Positions 23,202 through 34,500 are shown, numbered from the stretch's first letter. The stretch is DNA of 45,886 nucleotides from Phycisphaerales bacterium (GCA_025361735.1 JANYKD010000436.1:1-45886), one strand, 5' to 3'. Translations and numbers: made by a program. The notes: a model not told the origin generated them from the sequence alone.

Positions 23202-26200
23202 ATGCACGCACACATCGTGCCCTCGAATCGTGGTCGGTTACGTCGTATCCATTCTCCGGGCGGGCATCTGTATCGTGCCGAGGCGCTGGAACACAGGGTT
23301 CTCCTGCGCGACGACGCCGGCGATACGATCGCCACGGCCTATGACACCGGTGTGGGTCCTACCCCCTCCGCAGCCTTGTGCGTCGATCCGGTCCTCGGTG
23401 ACGGCAGTTTTGGCAACAAGGATGTGGACTTCTACAAGTTCCAGGGCGCGCGGGGCGCTTCCACTTGGATCCGGGCCTATATGGATACCGTCGAGGACCT
23501 GCCCCTGCTCGTGCGCATCTTCCGTTCCACCTCCAGCGGCCCCGTCGAACTGCTCAACGCGCTGCCAGGAGCAAACAATATCTTGAAGTTCAACCTGCCC
23601 GCCGACGACACCTACTACGTCGGAGTCTCCTCGCCCAACAGCACCGCCTACGACCCCACCGCTGGCGGCTCGAGCGTCAGTGCCGACGATACTCATATCG
23701 GCGGCTACGATTTTGAGCTCATTACATTCGGCGACATGCCCGACACCATGTCCGACGTGCCGAACCTCGGCGACTCCTCTCTCTACGCGAACTCGGTCGG
23801 CGATGGCCCCTTTGGTGATCGGGACGTTGATTTCTACCGCGTGGATTTGCCTTCCTGCACACGCCTGACGCTGGCCCCGGTCGCCGAGAGCATTCCCATC
23901 GTACTGCGGATCTTCGATACCGCAGGCCACCAGCTCCGCCATCCCACCGCTTCGCTGACCGAGTATCTATCCCGTGCCGGCACGTACTACATCGGCGTGT
24001 CGGGAGAAGGCAACACCACCTACGATCCCCGCATCGGCGGTAGCGGCACTGGCGGCACGACCGGCTGGTACTTCCTGCGCTATAGTACCTACGGCTTCGA
24101 TCCGGAGGGCAATACCGCAAGTTCCGTCGCAGACGCGCTCGGACCACAAGCCGGCACGTTGCTGATCGACCAGAGCATCGACCCCAGGGATGTCGATCTC
24201 TTCGAAATCACCGCCTTCGCCGGCGCCCGCTTGGAGGCGCGCACGGACATCCTCGCCGGCTCCAGTGCGCCCATGGACACCGTCCTCCGCCTCTTCGATT
24301 CCGTCGGCAACCAGTTGGAAATCGATGACAACGGTGGAACCGGCCTCTACTCCTTCATTCACCATACCTTTGCCGTCTCGGGAACCTACTACATCGGTGT
24401 CAGCGGCTACAACAACTCCGCCTACAACATCATCGACGGCTCCGGCGCCGTGAACGGCAGCACTGGAGCCTATTCCCTCCGCATCGATCTCACCGAGTCC
24501 GGTGATGTTGGCGATGGCCTGCTTTCCGGCGCCGTTACCAGCCTCGGCCCCTCTTCCGGCGCCTATCGCACTCGCGAGAGCATCGGCAACGGACCCTTTG
24601 CCTTCGCCGACGTCGACGTCTACCAGTTCCAGGCCAGCCCCGGCCAAGTCTTCCACGCTCGTACCTCCCAGCCGCTTGGTCTTGGCAAGGACATCGATAC
24701 GGTTCTCCGCCTGTTCAACGCCGCCGGCAACGAGTTGGTCATCAACAACGATGCCAGCGACGGCGACAAGTACTCCAAGCTTGACTACACCTTCACTACG
24801 GCCGGCACCTACTACATCGGCGTCTCCGCCGCCGGCAATGCCTCCTATCAGCCGGCAACCGGCACAGGCGCGGTCGAAGGGGAGTGGGGCGATTACGACC
24901 TCTCCCTCACCCTCGAGGGCTCCGATGCCCAGATCCACGGTGTCAAATACCACGATCGTAACGGCAACGGTCTGCAGGATTTCGGCGAGGAGCCCCTCGC
25001 CGGATGGACCGTCTACATCGACTCCAACCACAACGGCCAATGCGACACCGGCGAGCCCACCTGCGTCACCGACGCCTCCGGCGCCTACGCCTTTACCGGC
25101 CTCGTCGCCGGCGATTACGACGTCCGCGAAGTCCTCCAGCCCGACTGGACCCAGTCCGCTCCCTCCGGCAGCCCTGTCTACCTCGTCGTCCGCGATACCG
25201 ATCCCCTCACCGGCGCAACCTCCTTCGGCGGCCACATCGCCATCATCAGCTCCTCCGGACAGTTCCTGGGTACCATCGAAAGCAGCGAATTCGCCGCCGG
25301 CGTCATCTCCGATGTCGAGGTCGGCCCCGACGGCAAGATCTACGTCGCCCAGGACACCAGCTCCTCCCTTGTCGACACCAGTGGAGTCGGGCGAATCCTC
25401 GTCTTCGACTCCCTTACCAGCCCGCCGACGATCATCACCGTGCCTGAAGACTCGACCGGCCTCCTCTTCTCCCCCTTCGGTTTCGACGTCGCCGGCGACG
25501 GAACCCTCTACGTCGCCCAGCCGTTCTATCACCGGATCCTCCACCTGGACGCCTCCGGCGCCGTGTTGACTGAGATCGCCCAATCCGGAACCCCCGTTGA
25601 CGTTGCCGTGAACGGCGCCAATCGGGTCGTCGCCGACGCATCCAATGGCGATCGCGGAACCACGCTGCGCACGGACAATGGCTACTGGGTCGCCCGCAAC
25701 CTCGAAGCAACTCTCTACAACGCCTCGGGGACTATGCTCCGCGACATCCCCGGCGACAGCGCCGTCGATGTCCAGGAAGCTGCCGACGGATCGGTCTACA
25801 TTTCACACTCCGGCTCTCACACCCTCGACAGGTACGACGCCTCCGGAAACATCCTCTGGTCCCTCCCCGTCGATGGCTTCCCTGCGGGACTGGCCGCCGT
25901 CGATGGTGAAATGAAGGTTCTCGACGTCACCGCGCCCTCATGGATTATTCGTCTTCAACTCGGATTCGAGTCCGGAAACCTCAACGGCTGGACCACCATC
26001 GGCAACGCCACCGTCGTGAACGCCTCGTTTCCTCTGCCCGCGCCGGAGGGAAGTTGCCAGGCCCTGCTCTCCGCCCGCAACGGCGCCACCCGCGATGAGC
26101 TTTCCACGGAACTCCCCTGGCTCGTCGATGGAATCGAGCGCAATGTCTTCGTTCCCGTCGCCGGCGGCTCTTTCATCACGACCTCCGTCACCACCCTCGA

Positions 26201-28850
26201 GCCCTATGCCTACGGCTACATCGATTTCCGGCTGCTGACGGATGACAACTCGACAACTCCCGGCCGCGGCGTGTACTTGAGAGTATTGCGAAGTGACAGC
26301 ACCGTGCAGTGGGCAATGGCCTGGGGCGGCTGGGATGCCACCGACCCGGCCGACGCAGCCGCCGGCTACGCTTTCCAGAGCGCACCCATGCAATCGCAGT
26401 GGCTCTTCGAAAGGCCAGACATCTACACCATCATCATTGGCGTGGTCGACGTTGAGTTTAACGGCTCCGTCGACCATTCCGCCGTCCTCGTCGACAACCT
26501 TCAGGTCAAGAAGGCCGGCGCCTACACCGTCGCCCCGTCCCGATCCAACTTCGTCCGCCTCGCCCCCGGCCAGGTTCTCTCCGGCATCGACTTCGGCAAC
26601 CATCTCGCCCAGCCCACGAGCATCAGCGGCGTCGTCTTCGACGATCGCGACGGCAACGGCGCCAAGTCCACCGCCGAGCCCGGCATCGCCGGCCGCCGGG
26701 TCTACCTGGACCTCAACACCAATGACGCTTTCGACGCTGGCGAGCCTGTCCGCACCACTGACGCCAACGGCGGCTACACGTTCGACAACGTCTCCCCCGA
26801 TACCTACGTCGTCCGCGAGCTTCTCGCCATTGACTGGACCTGCACCGCTCCAACTGGGGCCGAGAAGACCATGACCCTCGACCTTGGCGACGTCCTCACC
26901 CTCAACTTCGCCAACTCCCGCGCCCGCGGCGTCTCCAACACGCTCTGGGAAGATTCCAACACCGACGGCGTCCGCCAACTCTATGAAGGCCCGCTCGGCG
27001 CAGTTCTCGTGAAGCTCTACGATCCCGTCGACGGCATCATCGGCAATGGCAACGATGTCATCGTCGATTCGCTCACAACCCCGGCCGATGGATTTTTTGC
27101 CTTCATGCCGCCGGCCGGCAGCTACTACCTGGAGCTTTCCCCGCCGCCGCTTCTCCAGTTCACTGCGCTGCACGCCGGTTCCGACGCGGCCAAGGACAGC
27201 GATGTCGACCCTGCCACGGGTCGCTCGGCCCTGTTCATGGTCGGCGTCACCGGGACCAGCGTGGCGCCCACCGCTGGCCTGTATCTATCGTCCACGATCA
27301 CTGGTTCCGCCATGGCCGACCGCTTCATCCTCTCTGCCGACTCCACGTTCCTGCGTCTTGAGCGCACCGCGCCCGCCGACCTTGCCGCCAACTACGCCAT
27401 CATCGTCAGCGCCATCACCTCGTTGGTTTTCGACACGCGGGAGGACGATGACGAACTGATCATCAATTTCGCCGTCAACAACCCCATCCCTGCTGGCGGC
27501 CTGACGTACATTGGCGGCGCCCAGTCCACCGCTCTCGGCGACCGCCTGGCCCTCTCGGGCGGCACGACCGGCTCCTACTTTCCCAGTGCCGTCACTCCCG
27601 GCAGCGGAACCGTCACCGTCGATGGGCGCGAAATTCACTTCTCCGGCCTGGAACCCGTACGCATCACCCAGTTCAGCACGTTCACCTTTGTCGCCCCCGG
27701 TTCCGTCGACACCCTTCAAATTGGCGGAACCACCGACGCCGCCCGCATCGCCGGCCACAGCGCGGGTGGCGCGTTCGAGTCGCTCGAAATCGCAACCGTC
27801 CCCGATGTCACCCTTGATCTGAACGGCGCCAGCCCCGACGTCCTGACCATTGATCACACCACCCTCGGTGGTGTCGGGCCCGCGTTGTGGCGCGTTGGCT
27901 CTGCCGACTCACTCAGTCAGCTCATCTTCAATGGCGGCCACGTCACTGTCGATCCCGCCCTGCTGACCAGTCCCAGCCAGGGCCTCTGGGTTGATGGCAC
28001 GGCCATCCTGGACATCAACCAGTCCCTCACGATCGCCGACCTGTCCATCAACGGCTCGGCCCGTGTGAATCTCCTGACATCCGGGAAGGTGCTCAAAACC
28101 AGCGCCCTCACAGTGTCGCCCAATGCCCTCCTGGACATCGGCGGCAACAACCTGATCCTTCAAAGCTCGCCCGCCGATCGACACGACGCCCTGGCTATGG
28201 TCGCGGGGCTGATCGGCGCCAGTCGGAATGCCAACCCGCAGTGGCGCAAGGGTCTGGGCAGCTCGGTCGCCGCGGCCGACACCACCGCCCACACCGGCCC
28301 CGCCGTGTTCCTCGATGACGACGGGGCGGGCAAGGCGATCTGGGCGACATTCGCCGGTATGGCGGTCGACACCAACTGTATTCTCGTGCGCAACGCGCCG
28401 AACGGTGACACAGACCTCAACGGCAAGATCGATGCGGCCGATTACGCGCGGATCAACGCCGGCTTCCTCAGTCACGGCGTCAAGACCGGCTACCGTAATG
28501 GCGACTTCACCTGCGACGGGCAGATCAATATCGATGACTATAATCTAATGGACAAGGTCTTCCTCGCACGCAAGCCCGTTGCCGCAGCGGCTGCCCCACG
28601 GCGCGTCGTGACTCGCCTGCAGCGCGGTGTTTCCATGGCGGCAGCCCCCAAGCCAAAAGAGCCCGTTATCTCGAATACGACAACCTCCGCGATGCTCCTG
28701 ACATACGCCCCATTCTTCGCGATTGCCCGCGCTACCCCGCGTATCGAAGCTGGGTTGCTCTTGCTGCCGACGGAACAGCCCGACCGGCAGCACCGCGGGC
28801 GAACTGGCGTACCTCTCGGGGATACGGGTAGCGTCGATGTTCTACGATGA
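23202..28850 (+). CDS. Giant modular surface protein: PPC repeats, SdrD-type B domains, dockerin-like end
   Basis: The product is 1882 residues. The N-terminus has no hydrophobic signal but carries EALEHRVLL, a variant of the LEPR-XLL motif. Four PPC-like beta-sandwich repeats follow (about 40-570, each with DVDFYKF- or DVDLFEI-like and GTYYIGVSG elements). A SdrD B-type domain comes at about 573-650 (KYHDRNGNGLQDFGEEPL), then a propeller-like region (660-920), a choice-of-anchor-like sandwich (920-1110), two more B-type domains (about 1140-1225 and 1240-1340), a beta-helix-like region, and a dockerin-type pair of calcium loops (about 1733-1790, DTDLNGKIDAADYARI and DFTCDGQINIDDYNLM). The tail after about 1800 is low-complexity and may be altered near the adjoining remnant. 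It is probably a secreted or wall-associated adhesin-like structural protein. Confidence 0.87.
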   Translation: MHAHIVPSNRGRLRRIHSPGGHLYRAEALEHRVLLRDDAGDTIATAYDTGVGPTPSAALCVDPVLGDGSFGNKDVDFYKFQGARGASTWIRAYMDTVEDLPLLVRIFRSTSSGPVELLNALPGANNILKFNLPADDTYYVGVSSPNSTAYDPTAGGSSVSADDTHIGGYDFELITFGDMPDTMSDVPNLGDSSLYANSVGDGPFGDRDVDFYRVDLPSCTRLTLAPVAESIPIVLRIFDTAGHQLRHPTASLTEYLSRAGTYYIGVSGEGNTTYDPRIGGSGTGGTTGWYFLRYSTYGFDPEGNTASSVADALGPQAGTLLIDQSIDPRDVDLFEITAFAGARLEARTDILAGSSAPMDTVLRLFDSVGNQLEIDDNGGTGLYSFIHHTFAVSGTYYIGVSGYNNSAYNIIDGSGAVNGSTGAYSLRIDLTESGDVGDGLLSGAVTSLGPSSGAYRTRESIGNGPFAFADVDVYQFQASPGQVFHARTSQPLGLGKDIDTVLRLFNAAGNELVINNDASDGDKYSKLDYTFTTAGTYYIGVSAAGNASYQPATGTGAVEGEWGDYDLSLTLEGSDAQIHGVKYHDRNGNGLQDFGEEPLAGWTVYIDSNHNGQCDTGEPTCVTDASGAYAFTGLVAGDYDVREVLQPDWTQSAPSGSPVYLVVRDTDPLTGATSFGGHIAIISSSGQFLGTIESSEFAAGVISDVEVGPDGKIYVAQDTSSSLVDTSGVGRILVFDSLTSPPTIITVPEDSTGLLFSPFGFDVAGDGTLYVAQPFYHRILHLDASGAVLTEIAQSGTPVDVAVNGANRVVADASNGDRGTTLRTDNGYWVARNLEATLYNASGTMLRDIPGDSAVDVQEAADGSVYISHSGSHTLDRYDASGNILWSLPVDGFPAGLAAVDGEMKVLDVTAPSWIIRLQLGFESGNLNGWTTIGNATVVNASFPLPAPEGSCQALLSARNGATRDELSTELPWLVDGIERNVFVPVAGGSFITTSVTTLEPYAYGYIDFRLLTDDNSTTPGRGVYLRVLRSDSTVQWAMAWGGWDATDPADAAAGYAFQSAPMQSQWLFERPDIYTIIIGVVDVEFNGSVDHSAVLVDNLQVKKAGAYTVAPSRSNFVRLAPGQVLSGIDFGNHLAQPTSISGVVFDDRDGNGAKSTAEPGIAGRRVYLDLNTNDAFDAGEPVRTTDANGGYTFDNVSPDTYVVRELLAIDWTCTAPTGAEKTMTLDLGDVLTLNFANSRARGVSNTLWEDSNTDGVRQLYEGPLGAVLVKLYDPVDGIIGNGNDVIVDSLTTPADGFFAFMPPAGSYYLELSPPPLLQFTALHAGSDAAKDSDVDPATGRSALFMVGVTGTSVAPTAGLYLSSTITGSAMADRFILSADSTFLRLERTAPADLAANYAIIVSAITSLVFDTREDDDELIINFAVNNPIPAGGLTYIGGAQSTALGDRLALSGGTTGSYFPSAVTPGSGTVTVDGREIHFSGLEPVRITQFSTFTFVAPGSVDTLQIGGTTDAARIAGHSAGGAFESLEIATVPDVTLDLNGASPDVLTIDHTTLGGVGPALWRVGSADSLSQLIFNGGHVTVDPALLTSPSQGLWVDGTAILDINQSLTIADLSINGSARVNLLTSGKVLKTSALTVSPNALLDIGGNNLILQSSPADRHDALAMVAGLIGASRNANPQWRKGLGSSVAAADTTAHTGPAVFLDDDGAGKAIWATFAGMAVDTNCILVRNAPNGDTDLNGKIDAADYARINAGFLSHGVKTGYRNGDFTCDGQINIDDYNLMDKVFLARKPVAAAAAPRRVVTRLQRGVSMAAAPKPKEPVISNTTTSAMLLTYAPFFAIARATPRIEAGLLLLPTEQPDRQHRGRTGVPLGDTGSVDVLR

Positions 28851-29239
28851 GAATGACGTGCTGTGGACGATCCAGGGACGGTCCGAGTCACGCATGCCAA
28901 TGTGCGATCTCTTCGCCTACGAAGGCGCCGGGCGATTGATGGCATCCCATCTGGCTTACGCGGGGAGCATGCCTGGTGAACTCACCGTGGATTACCCTGT
29001 CGTCGCCCGGCGCGGGATTCCATATACGGCGATCGGCCCCGGGATTCAGATCGGCTCTGACCTGAAGCACAGCGTCGCGTTGCCCGGCCGGCCAAGTCAA
29101 CTGATCGTCTCAGGTCCGTTCGTACCCGCGCGGTTGGCCGTCGCGTTCGACGAGGGCGGCGCTGCGAACCAACGCCGCCCGCCAATTCGCGATCTTCAAC
29201 CCGAGCGGATTGGTGCAGGTCATGGCGTACGACAAATGA
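28789..29239 (+). pseudogene. Frameshifted remnant of an unknown protein
   Basis: One plus frame reads as good protein (GELAYLSGIRVASMFYDEND, then MPMCDLFAYEGAGRLMASHL and SGPFVPARLAVAFDEG) but continues into nonsense antisense to the exchanger gene. A single frame change near 29153-29160 joins it to the neighbouring frame reading AALRTNAARQFAIFNPSG and ending VQVMAYDK at a TGA (29237-29239). No ribosome site or natural start is visible, and its beginning overlaps the end of the giant gene in another frame. The family is not recognised. A sequencing indel or decay could explain the shift. Confidence 0.4.
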
Positions 29240-29284
29240 GCCGTCCTCGGGGCAACCTGGGTTCTGTCGTTCCTGTGCGGATCC

Positions 29285-30394
29285 TCATCGCTCCGTTCCG
29301 GCTACACCTGCAATTCCGACGACCCGGGGGAAGAACAGTTGCCTGCCGGCGGCGACGAGAACCAGAACGGCCGAGGCGGGCAGAATGCACCAGAGCATGA
29401 TCGTGCTGTACAGGGCCAACGGGGCGCCGGCGCGGGCGGCGAGGACCAGGTAGGCTGTGTACGCGACGTAGTATCCCAGGAGCAGGACACCCTCCAGTCG
29501 GCTGATGATCCGGCCGCTGAAGAAGATCGGCAGGCAAACCGTGGCGACGGCAACCATGACCGGAATGTCGAAGCCCATGGCCTGCGGAGACACGCTGACC
29601 GGCCTGATCGCCGCCGCGGCGCCGAGGACCGCAAGGATGTTGTAGATGTTCGAGCCCACGACGTTGCCGATGGCGATGTCGCGCTGGCCGCGAATGGTGG
29701 CCATCACCGAGGTGGCCACCTCCGGCAACGACGTCCCGGCCGCGACGATGGTTAGGCCGATCACGAGTTCGCTCACGCCCATGGCCTTGGCCATGGCGAC
29801 GGCGCCGCGGACCATCCAATCGGTGCCGACACAAAGCAGTGCAAGACCGCCAATGATGAGCAGAACCTGAAGCAGGACATGCTTCCATCCACGTCCCAAG
29901 GTAATCACGGGAACGGACTGTGCCGCCCCGGCGGCGGCCGTTTCCCGGCGACTCTGGCGGATCGAGAGCGCCGTATACAGGACAACCCCGACCACGAGTA
30001 TAAGGCCGTCAAACCGGCCGATTTGCCCATCCAGAGCCATGAGCAGCAACAGCACCGACACGCCGATCATGATCGGCGTTTCGCGGCGGACGATCTGCAT
30101 CGAAACGGCAAGGGGCGAGATGATCGCCGACAGGCCAAGGATGAAGAGCACGTTGAAAATGTTCGATCCGACCACGTTGCCCAGGGCGATGTCGCTCTGG
30201 CCGACCCAGGCGGCCTTGATGCTGACGGCAAGTTCCGGCGTGCTGGTGCCGTAGGCGACGACCGTGAGACCGATGACCAGGGGCGAAACACCGACAAGCA
30301 TCGCCAGCGCCGACGCCCCGCGCACGAGCAGTTCCGCGCCGACCACCAGCAGCGCGAGACCCGAGATGAAGAGCACAAACGTGAACAGGTCCAT
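29285..30394 (-). CDS. CaCA-family sodium/calcium exchanger (YrbG-like)
   Basis: This 369-residue membrane protein has about 10-11 helices in two inverted halves. Each half carries the alpha-repeat of the cation/Ca2+ exchanger superfamily: GLTVVAYGTSTPELAVSI with GNVVGSNIFNVLFILG in the first, and GLTIVAAGTSLPEVATSV with GNVVGSNIYNILAVLG in the second. Length and halves match bacterial YrbG-type exchangers, which swap Ca2+ for Na+ or H+. Starts at 30394 with no strong ribosome site. The epimerase-like gene upstream on the same strand is 39 bases away, so they may be co-transcribed. Confidence 0.93.
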   Translation of the reverse strand: MDLFTFVLFISGLALLVVGAELLVRGASALAMLVGVSPLVIGLTVVAYGTSTPELAVSIKAAWVGQSDIALGNVVGSNIFNVLFILGLSAIISPLAVSMQIVRRETPIMIGVSVLLLLMALDGQIGRFDGLILVVGVVLYTALSIRQSRRETAAAGAAQSVPVITLGRGWKHVLLQVLLIIGGLALLCVGTDWMVRGAVAMAKAMGVSELVIGLTIVAAGTSLPEVATSVMATIRGQRDIAIGNVVGSNIYNILAVLGAAAAIRPVSVSPQAMGFDIPVMVAVATVCLPIFFSGRIISRLEGVLLLGYYVAYTAYLVLAARAGAPLALYSTIMLWCILPASAVLVLVAAGRQLFFPRVVGIAGVAGTER

Positions 30395-30433
30395 TGGCAG
30401 ACTCCGTGGGCCGGATTGTAGACGCGCGGTCCA

Positions 30434-31417
30434 TCAGGACGCAACGCCGGCATCACCCGCGAGGCGGTCGAGTAGATCGTGGGCACGCATATCAGGGACA
30501 AACGATCGCAGGCGTTCGCGAACATACGGCCACGCCGCGGCGAAGCCTTCGCCCAGGGACATTGGCCGCTCAATCCGGCCGGAAATGCGCTCGAGTTTGC
30601 TCGTGTCAAACAGCGTCGTCCACCCCTTGTCCCCCAGCAGCGGGCCGGCCCAGTCGGGGTTGGCTTTAGCGAGCGTCTCCACCGGCAGATGCACGAATCT
30701 CGCCTGCACGCCCATGACGCCGGCGATGGTCCGGTACATATGCTCAAACGTGAACGCCGTGTCGGTCACGATGTGATACGCCTGGCCGAGTGCCTCCTCC
30801 TGTCCGAGCAGCGGCACCAAGAGCGTGGCGAAGTCGCGGGCATGGGTGAGTGTCCACTGGAGTGATTCATCGCCATGAATCACCACGGGCCGGCCATTCA
30901 ATATTCGCCACGCCTGATCGTCGCCGCTGACGCTCATGCCCGGAAATCGTCGCCGATACGTGTGGCTCGGCCGCACGACCGTCAGCGGTAGCCGGCCAGC
31001 CGAGAGGGCCTCGAACAGCACGCGTTCCATATCGGCCTTGGCCTGCGAGTACGCCCAATACGGGTTGTGCAACGGCGTGGCTTCGGTGATCCGGCCACCC
31101 AACGGTGGCTTGTGATAGGCGGATGCCGAGGAGATGAAGACGTACTGCCCGCAATTGCCGCTGAAGAGTTCGATGTCGCGGCGGGCGTCTTCGACGCTGT
31201 AGCCCCGGAACTGGCAGACGATGTCGAAACGCTCCCGCGCCAGGCTCGCGCAGGCGGCGGCGTCGGTGATGTCGCCGATGATGCGGCCCACGCCCTCCGG
31301 AAGCGGCTCGGGATCGCGGCCACGATTGAAGACCGTGCAACGATGCCCCGCCGACGCGCAGCCCCGCAGGCATTCGTAGGAAATCTCGCCGGTGCCGCCG
31401 ATGTACAGAATACGCAT
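30434..31417 (-). CDS. NAD-dependent epimerase/dehydratase-like (extended SDR)
   Basis: This 327-residue protein starts at 31417 (MRILYIGGTGEISYECL). The open frame extends 123 codons upstream, but that part is non-protein-like. YIGGTGEIS is the nucleotide-binding loop, and GRIIGDITD is the usual Asp-containing segment after beta 3. FISSASAYHKPP with YSQAKADME provides the Ser and YxxxK catalytic positions. VVRPSHTYRRRFPG and the C-terminal substrate domain follow. Such proteins act on nucleotide sugars or similar compounds; some relatives bind RNA. The substrate is not determined. Confidence 0.87.
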   Translation of the reverse strand: MRILYIGGTGEISYECLRGCASAGHRCTVFNRGRDPEPLPEGVGRIIGDITDAAACASLARERFDIVCQFRGYSVEDARRDIELFSGNCGQYVFISSASAYHKPPLGGRITEATPLHNPYWAYSQAKADMERVLFEALSAGRLPLTVVRPSHTYRRRFPGMSVSGDDQAWRILNGRPVVIHGDESLQWTLTHARDFATLLVPLLGQEEALGQAYHIVTDTAFTFEHMYRTIAGVMGVQARFVHLPVETLAKANPDWAGPLLGDKGWTTLFDTSKLERISGRIERPMSLGEGFAAAWPYVRERLRSFVPDMRAHDLLDRLAGDAGVAS

Positions 31418-31509
31418 GGCTGTGTCGCTCACTTGTCTCGCCTGGGTGTCTCCTTGCATTCGGCGTCGGTCTTGGTGTCGCCGGATTCCAATGGCTTCAA
31501 CTGGGCAAC

Positions 31510-34500
31510 TCACAAACGAGCGATATTCACGCGAATCGGCTTCTTCGAGAACACGGGTTTGTGGTGAGCCTTGGCTTGCGGTTTGGACTTGGGTTTTGCC
31601 TTGGGCTTGGCGGGAGATTTCGCCGACAAGGACTTGGCCACAGCGGGCTGGGACGGCATGGCGGAAGCGGCAATTGCTCCGGCGAGAACCGGGCCGGTAC
31701 CCGCTCCGGCGCCGAGCTGCGACGTGACGATGGCGAAGTCGTCGGCGGTCACCTGCCCGTCCAGGTTCAGATCCCCCTGGATCCATGAGGCCGTACCCGT
31801 GCGACCCATGTTGGCGATCGTGTTGGTGTAGTCGTCATCCGTCACCTTGCCGTCGAGGTTCGTGTCGCCGAGCCACGTGAACTTGAGAATGATCTGGCTG
31901 AAGACGCTCCCGTTACTGATCGTCTCGGAGCCCCATTGTGTCAGGTGCAACAGGGTATTGTCGACGGCCGCGACGCCGGCGTTGTAGCCGGGGGCCGGCT
32001 GCGCAAGTGAACCGACAATCTGCGGACCGGCAGCCCCGATCCGGCCGTTCAGAAGATACTGGCGTATGGCGGTGATCGGCGATGCTCCGCTGTAGCTCAT
32101 CACCATGTCGTTGTCCTGGAGATCGATGACCGCGGTGCCGGACATGGCAAGCGAATTGGCGCGGAGCATGCTCGATCCGCCGGCGCTCATCACCAGCCTC
32201 CCGGAGTTGCTCAAAGACAGCGTGCCAAGGTGTTGCGTGGCCGACAACGTCAGGCTACCTCCGCCGACGTTCACGGTCTCGATCGACCGAGCCGCGGAAA
32301 GATCCCCTGTATAGAAGAGCGAGCCGGCCGACACAATAAGCGTGTCGGTTCCAGCGCCCCCGATGATATTGGGAGTGAAATTGAACCCGTCGGCGATGTT
32401 GAATGTGTCGTTGCCGGTGCCCAGGTCCACCGTCAGGGCAGTCACATCCGACGCTACGGCTGAGTATTTCGGCGAACCCACCGGGGTGGCCGTGGTGAAA
32501 ATCTCGATGCTCGATCCATTCAGCCGCATGTAGTAGCTGTCGGCGGCCGCGGTCGCCGGGATGGCGGTCGTGGCTACGGTGAACGACTTGAGCACGTCGG
32601 CCCCGAGCAGTTTGCCGCCCGCGACGGTGGTGATTCCGGAATTGCCCGCCACAATTTGGAGCGTGTAGCTCCCCGCGACCCAGGTCATGGAATCGAGATT
32701 GCTGATGGTGAACGTCTTCTTGTCCGCCGATGCCGACACGGTCTGCGCCGACGTGAGCAAGTTGGCACCCCCGTTGCGGTAGAGGCGCAAGTCGCTGTAG
32801 TCCACCCCATTCACGGCTTCAGGGAAAGTCATTTGCACGCTGGTCACGAGCCCCGACACGGGATCGGGCGTGACGGTTCCGATCGCGGCCGAGACCGTCT
32901 GCACGGGCACCAGGGCCACGACCGTCAGTTCGCCGCCCCAGACGATGTCGCCGCTGGTGTTGTTGACCTGGTGAACCTCAACCGCAATCACGTTGTCGCC
33001 CTGCACGAAGTAGCTGGACGGCAGCGTGAACGGTCCTTCGTACACAGCGTCGCCGACGGCAGTGCCACCCACGTAGGTGCCGTAGCTCCACGTCGCGGGC
33101 ATGCGCAATGAGTATGCGGGCACGAGATTGCCGTTAATGTACAAGGCAAACGCATCGTCCACGACCGAGCGAAGGCTGAACGTTGCCATCGCGGGATCGA
33201 AGCCGACGGTCACGTGCTTGCGGAAGTACATTGTCGGCGTGCGGGCGCTGCTTGAGCCTGGCAGCAGCGACGTGGTCTTCGCCGCCGGGAGGGCAGCATC
33301 CTCGAAGTAGAACAGGCCGCCTCCTGATTTCCAGCCGGTCTGGGCGTCATTGTAGATCGTGGCGATCCAACTCGTGCCCAGGTCCGTGGCCGAATCGTTG
33401 TATTTCCAGGTGTCCGTGATCGCGGCCAGTGCCAGAGTCTGGGTCGTATACGTGATGGCCGATGTGGCATTGGACACCGGAGAATCACCAACCGCGTTGT
33501 AGGCACGAACACGGAAGTAGTAAAGCGTGGCAGAGGTCAAGCCTGCGGCATCGAACTGCCCCATTCCGGCGGCCGCGGTTCCGACCTGGGTGAAGTTGGT
33601 GTTGTCCGTCGACCGCTCGATCTTGAACCCCTGTTCGTTGCTCGAGGTGTCGCTCCAGGTGATGTGGATCTTGTCCGCGCCGAGTGTCGAGGCGACCGCG
33701 TTGATTGGAGCCACCGGGGCATCATACGCCATGCCAGGTGTGCCGCCGGACGGACCGAGGATCCAGTTGGCCGGATCGTTGCCGTAGTTGGAAAGATTCT
33801 TGCGGCTGATGGAAAGCCCACCGGCCGTGGGTACGACGGGCCAGGGCGCCTTCTCATCGTACTCGACGTGATCGATCGAGATGTACAGACTGGTCTGCCC
33901 AGGCTCGGGAGTGACCGGCTGCGAGATCTTCACTTCCTCGCCGTTGTTGTCGAGCGATTTCGTATAGGGTCCATAGATCGGTACATTCGCCGGGATGCCA
34001 TATTTCGCGCGGAAAGTGGCGGGATCAATGGGGACGACCAGTGCAAAGCCGCCGGCGGGAATAACAGCCCCGGCCTGGAAGGTGTAGCCGACGCCATCCA
34101 CGAATGTCCAACCGGCGCCCAGCGCGGCCTCGTAGAGCGGCAACGGCGCGGCCGTGAGGTTGCGGAGTTCGATGAACTCATCTCCACCCGTGACGGGCTG
34201 ATACATGATCTCGCTGATGACCAGCGGACCGACGAGCGGATAGGCGTTGGCCGCTCCGAAGGTCGGTGCGGAGAGTTTGGTGAAATCGGTTTCTCCGGTG
34301 CTCTTGGTGTAGTAGCCGTAGGAGATCTCCGAGGGGGCAGCGCCAAAGTTCTGCGATTCGCGGTAGCCGCCGGGCAGACCGGCAAAGACGCTGGTCAGGT
34401 AGACATTCTCTCCTCCCGAATCGAACACAAAGGGGACACTGGCACCAGGGGCCGCCGGATTGCCGAACTGGGCAGCCTGCGTAAACGTGAGATAGCCATT

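Noticed and set aside
23967-27173. Long minus-strand open frames opposite the first giant protein
   Set aside because: They are Gly/Val/Asp-rich shadow translations. The plus strand carries repeated PPC and SdrD-like domains in a single frame.
31418-31786. 123-codon upstream extension of the epimerase-like gene
   Set aside because: The nucleotide-binding loop starts at residue 5 of the chosen start. The extension is antisense to the end of the giant gene and not protein-like.
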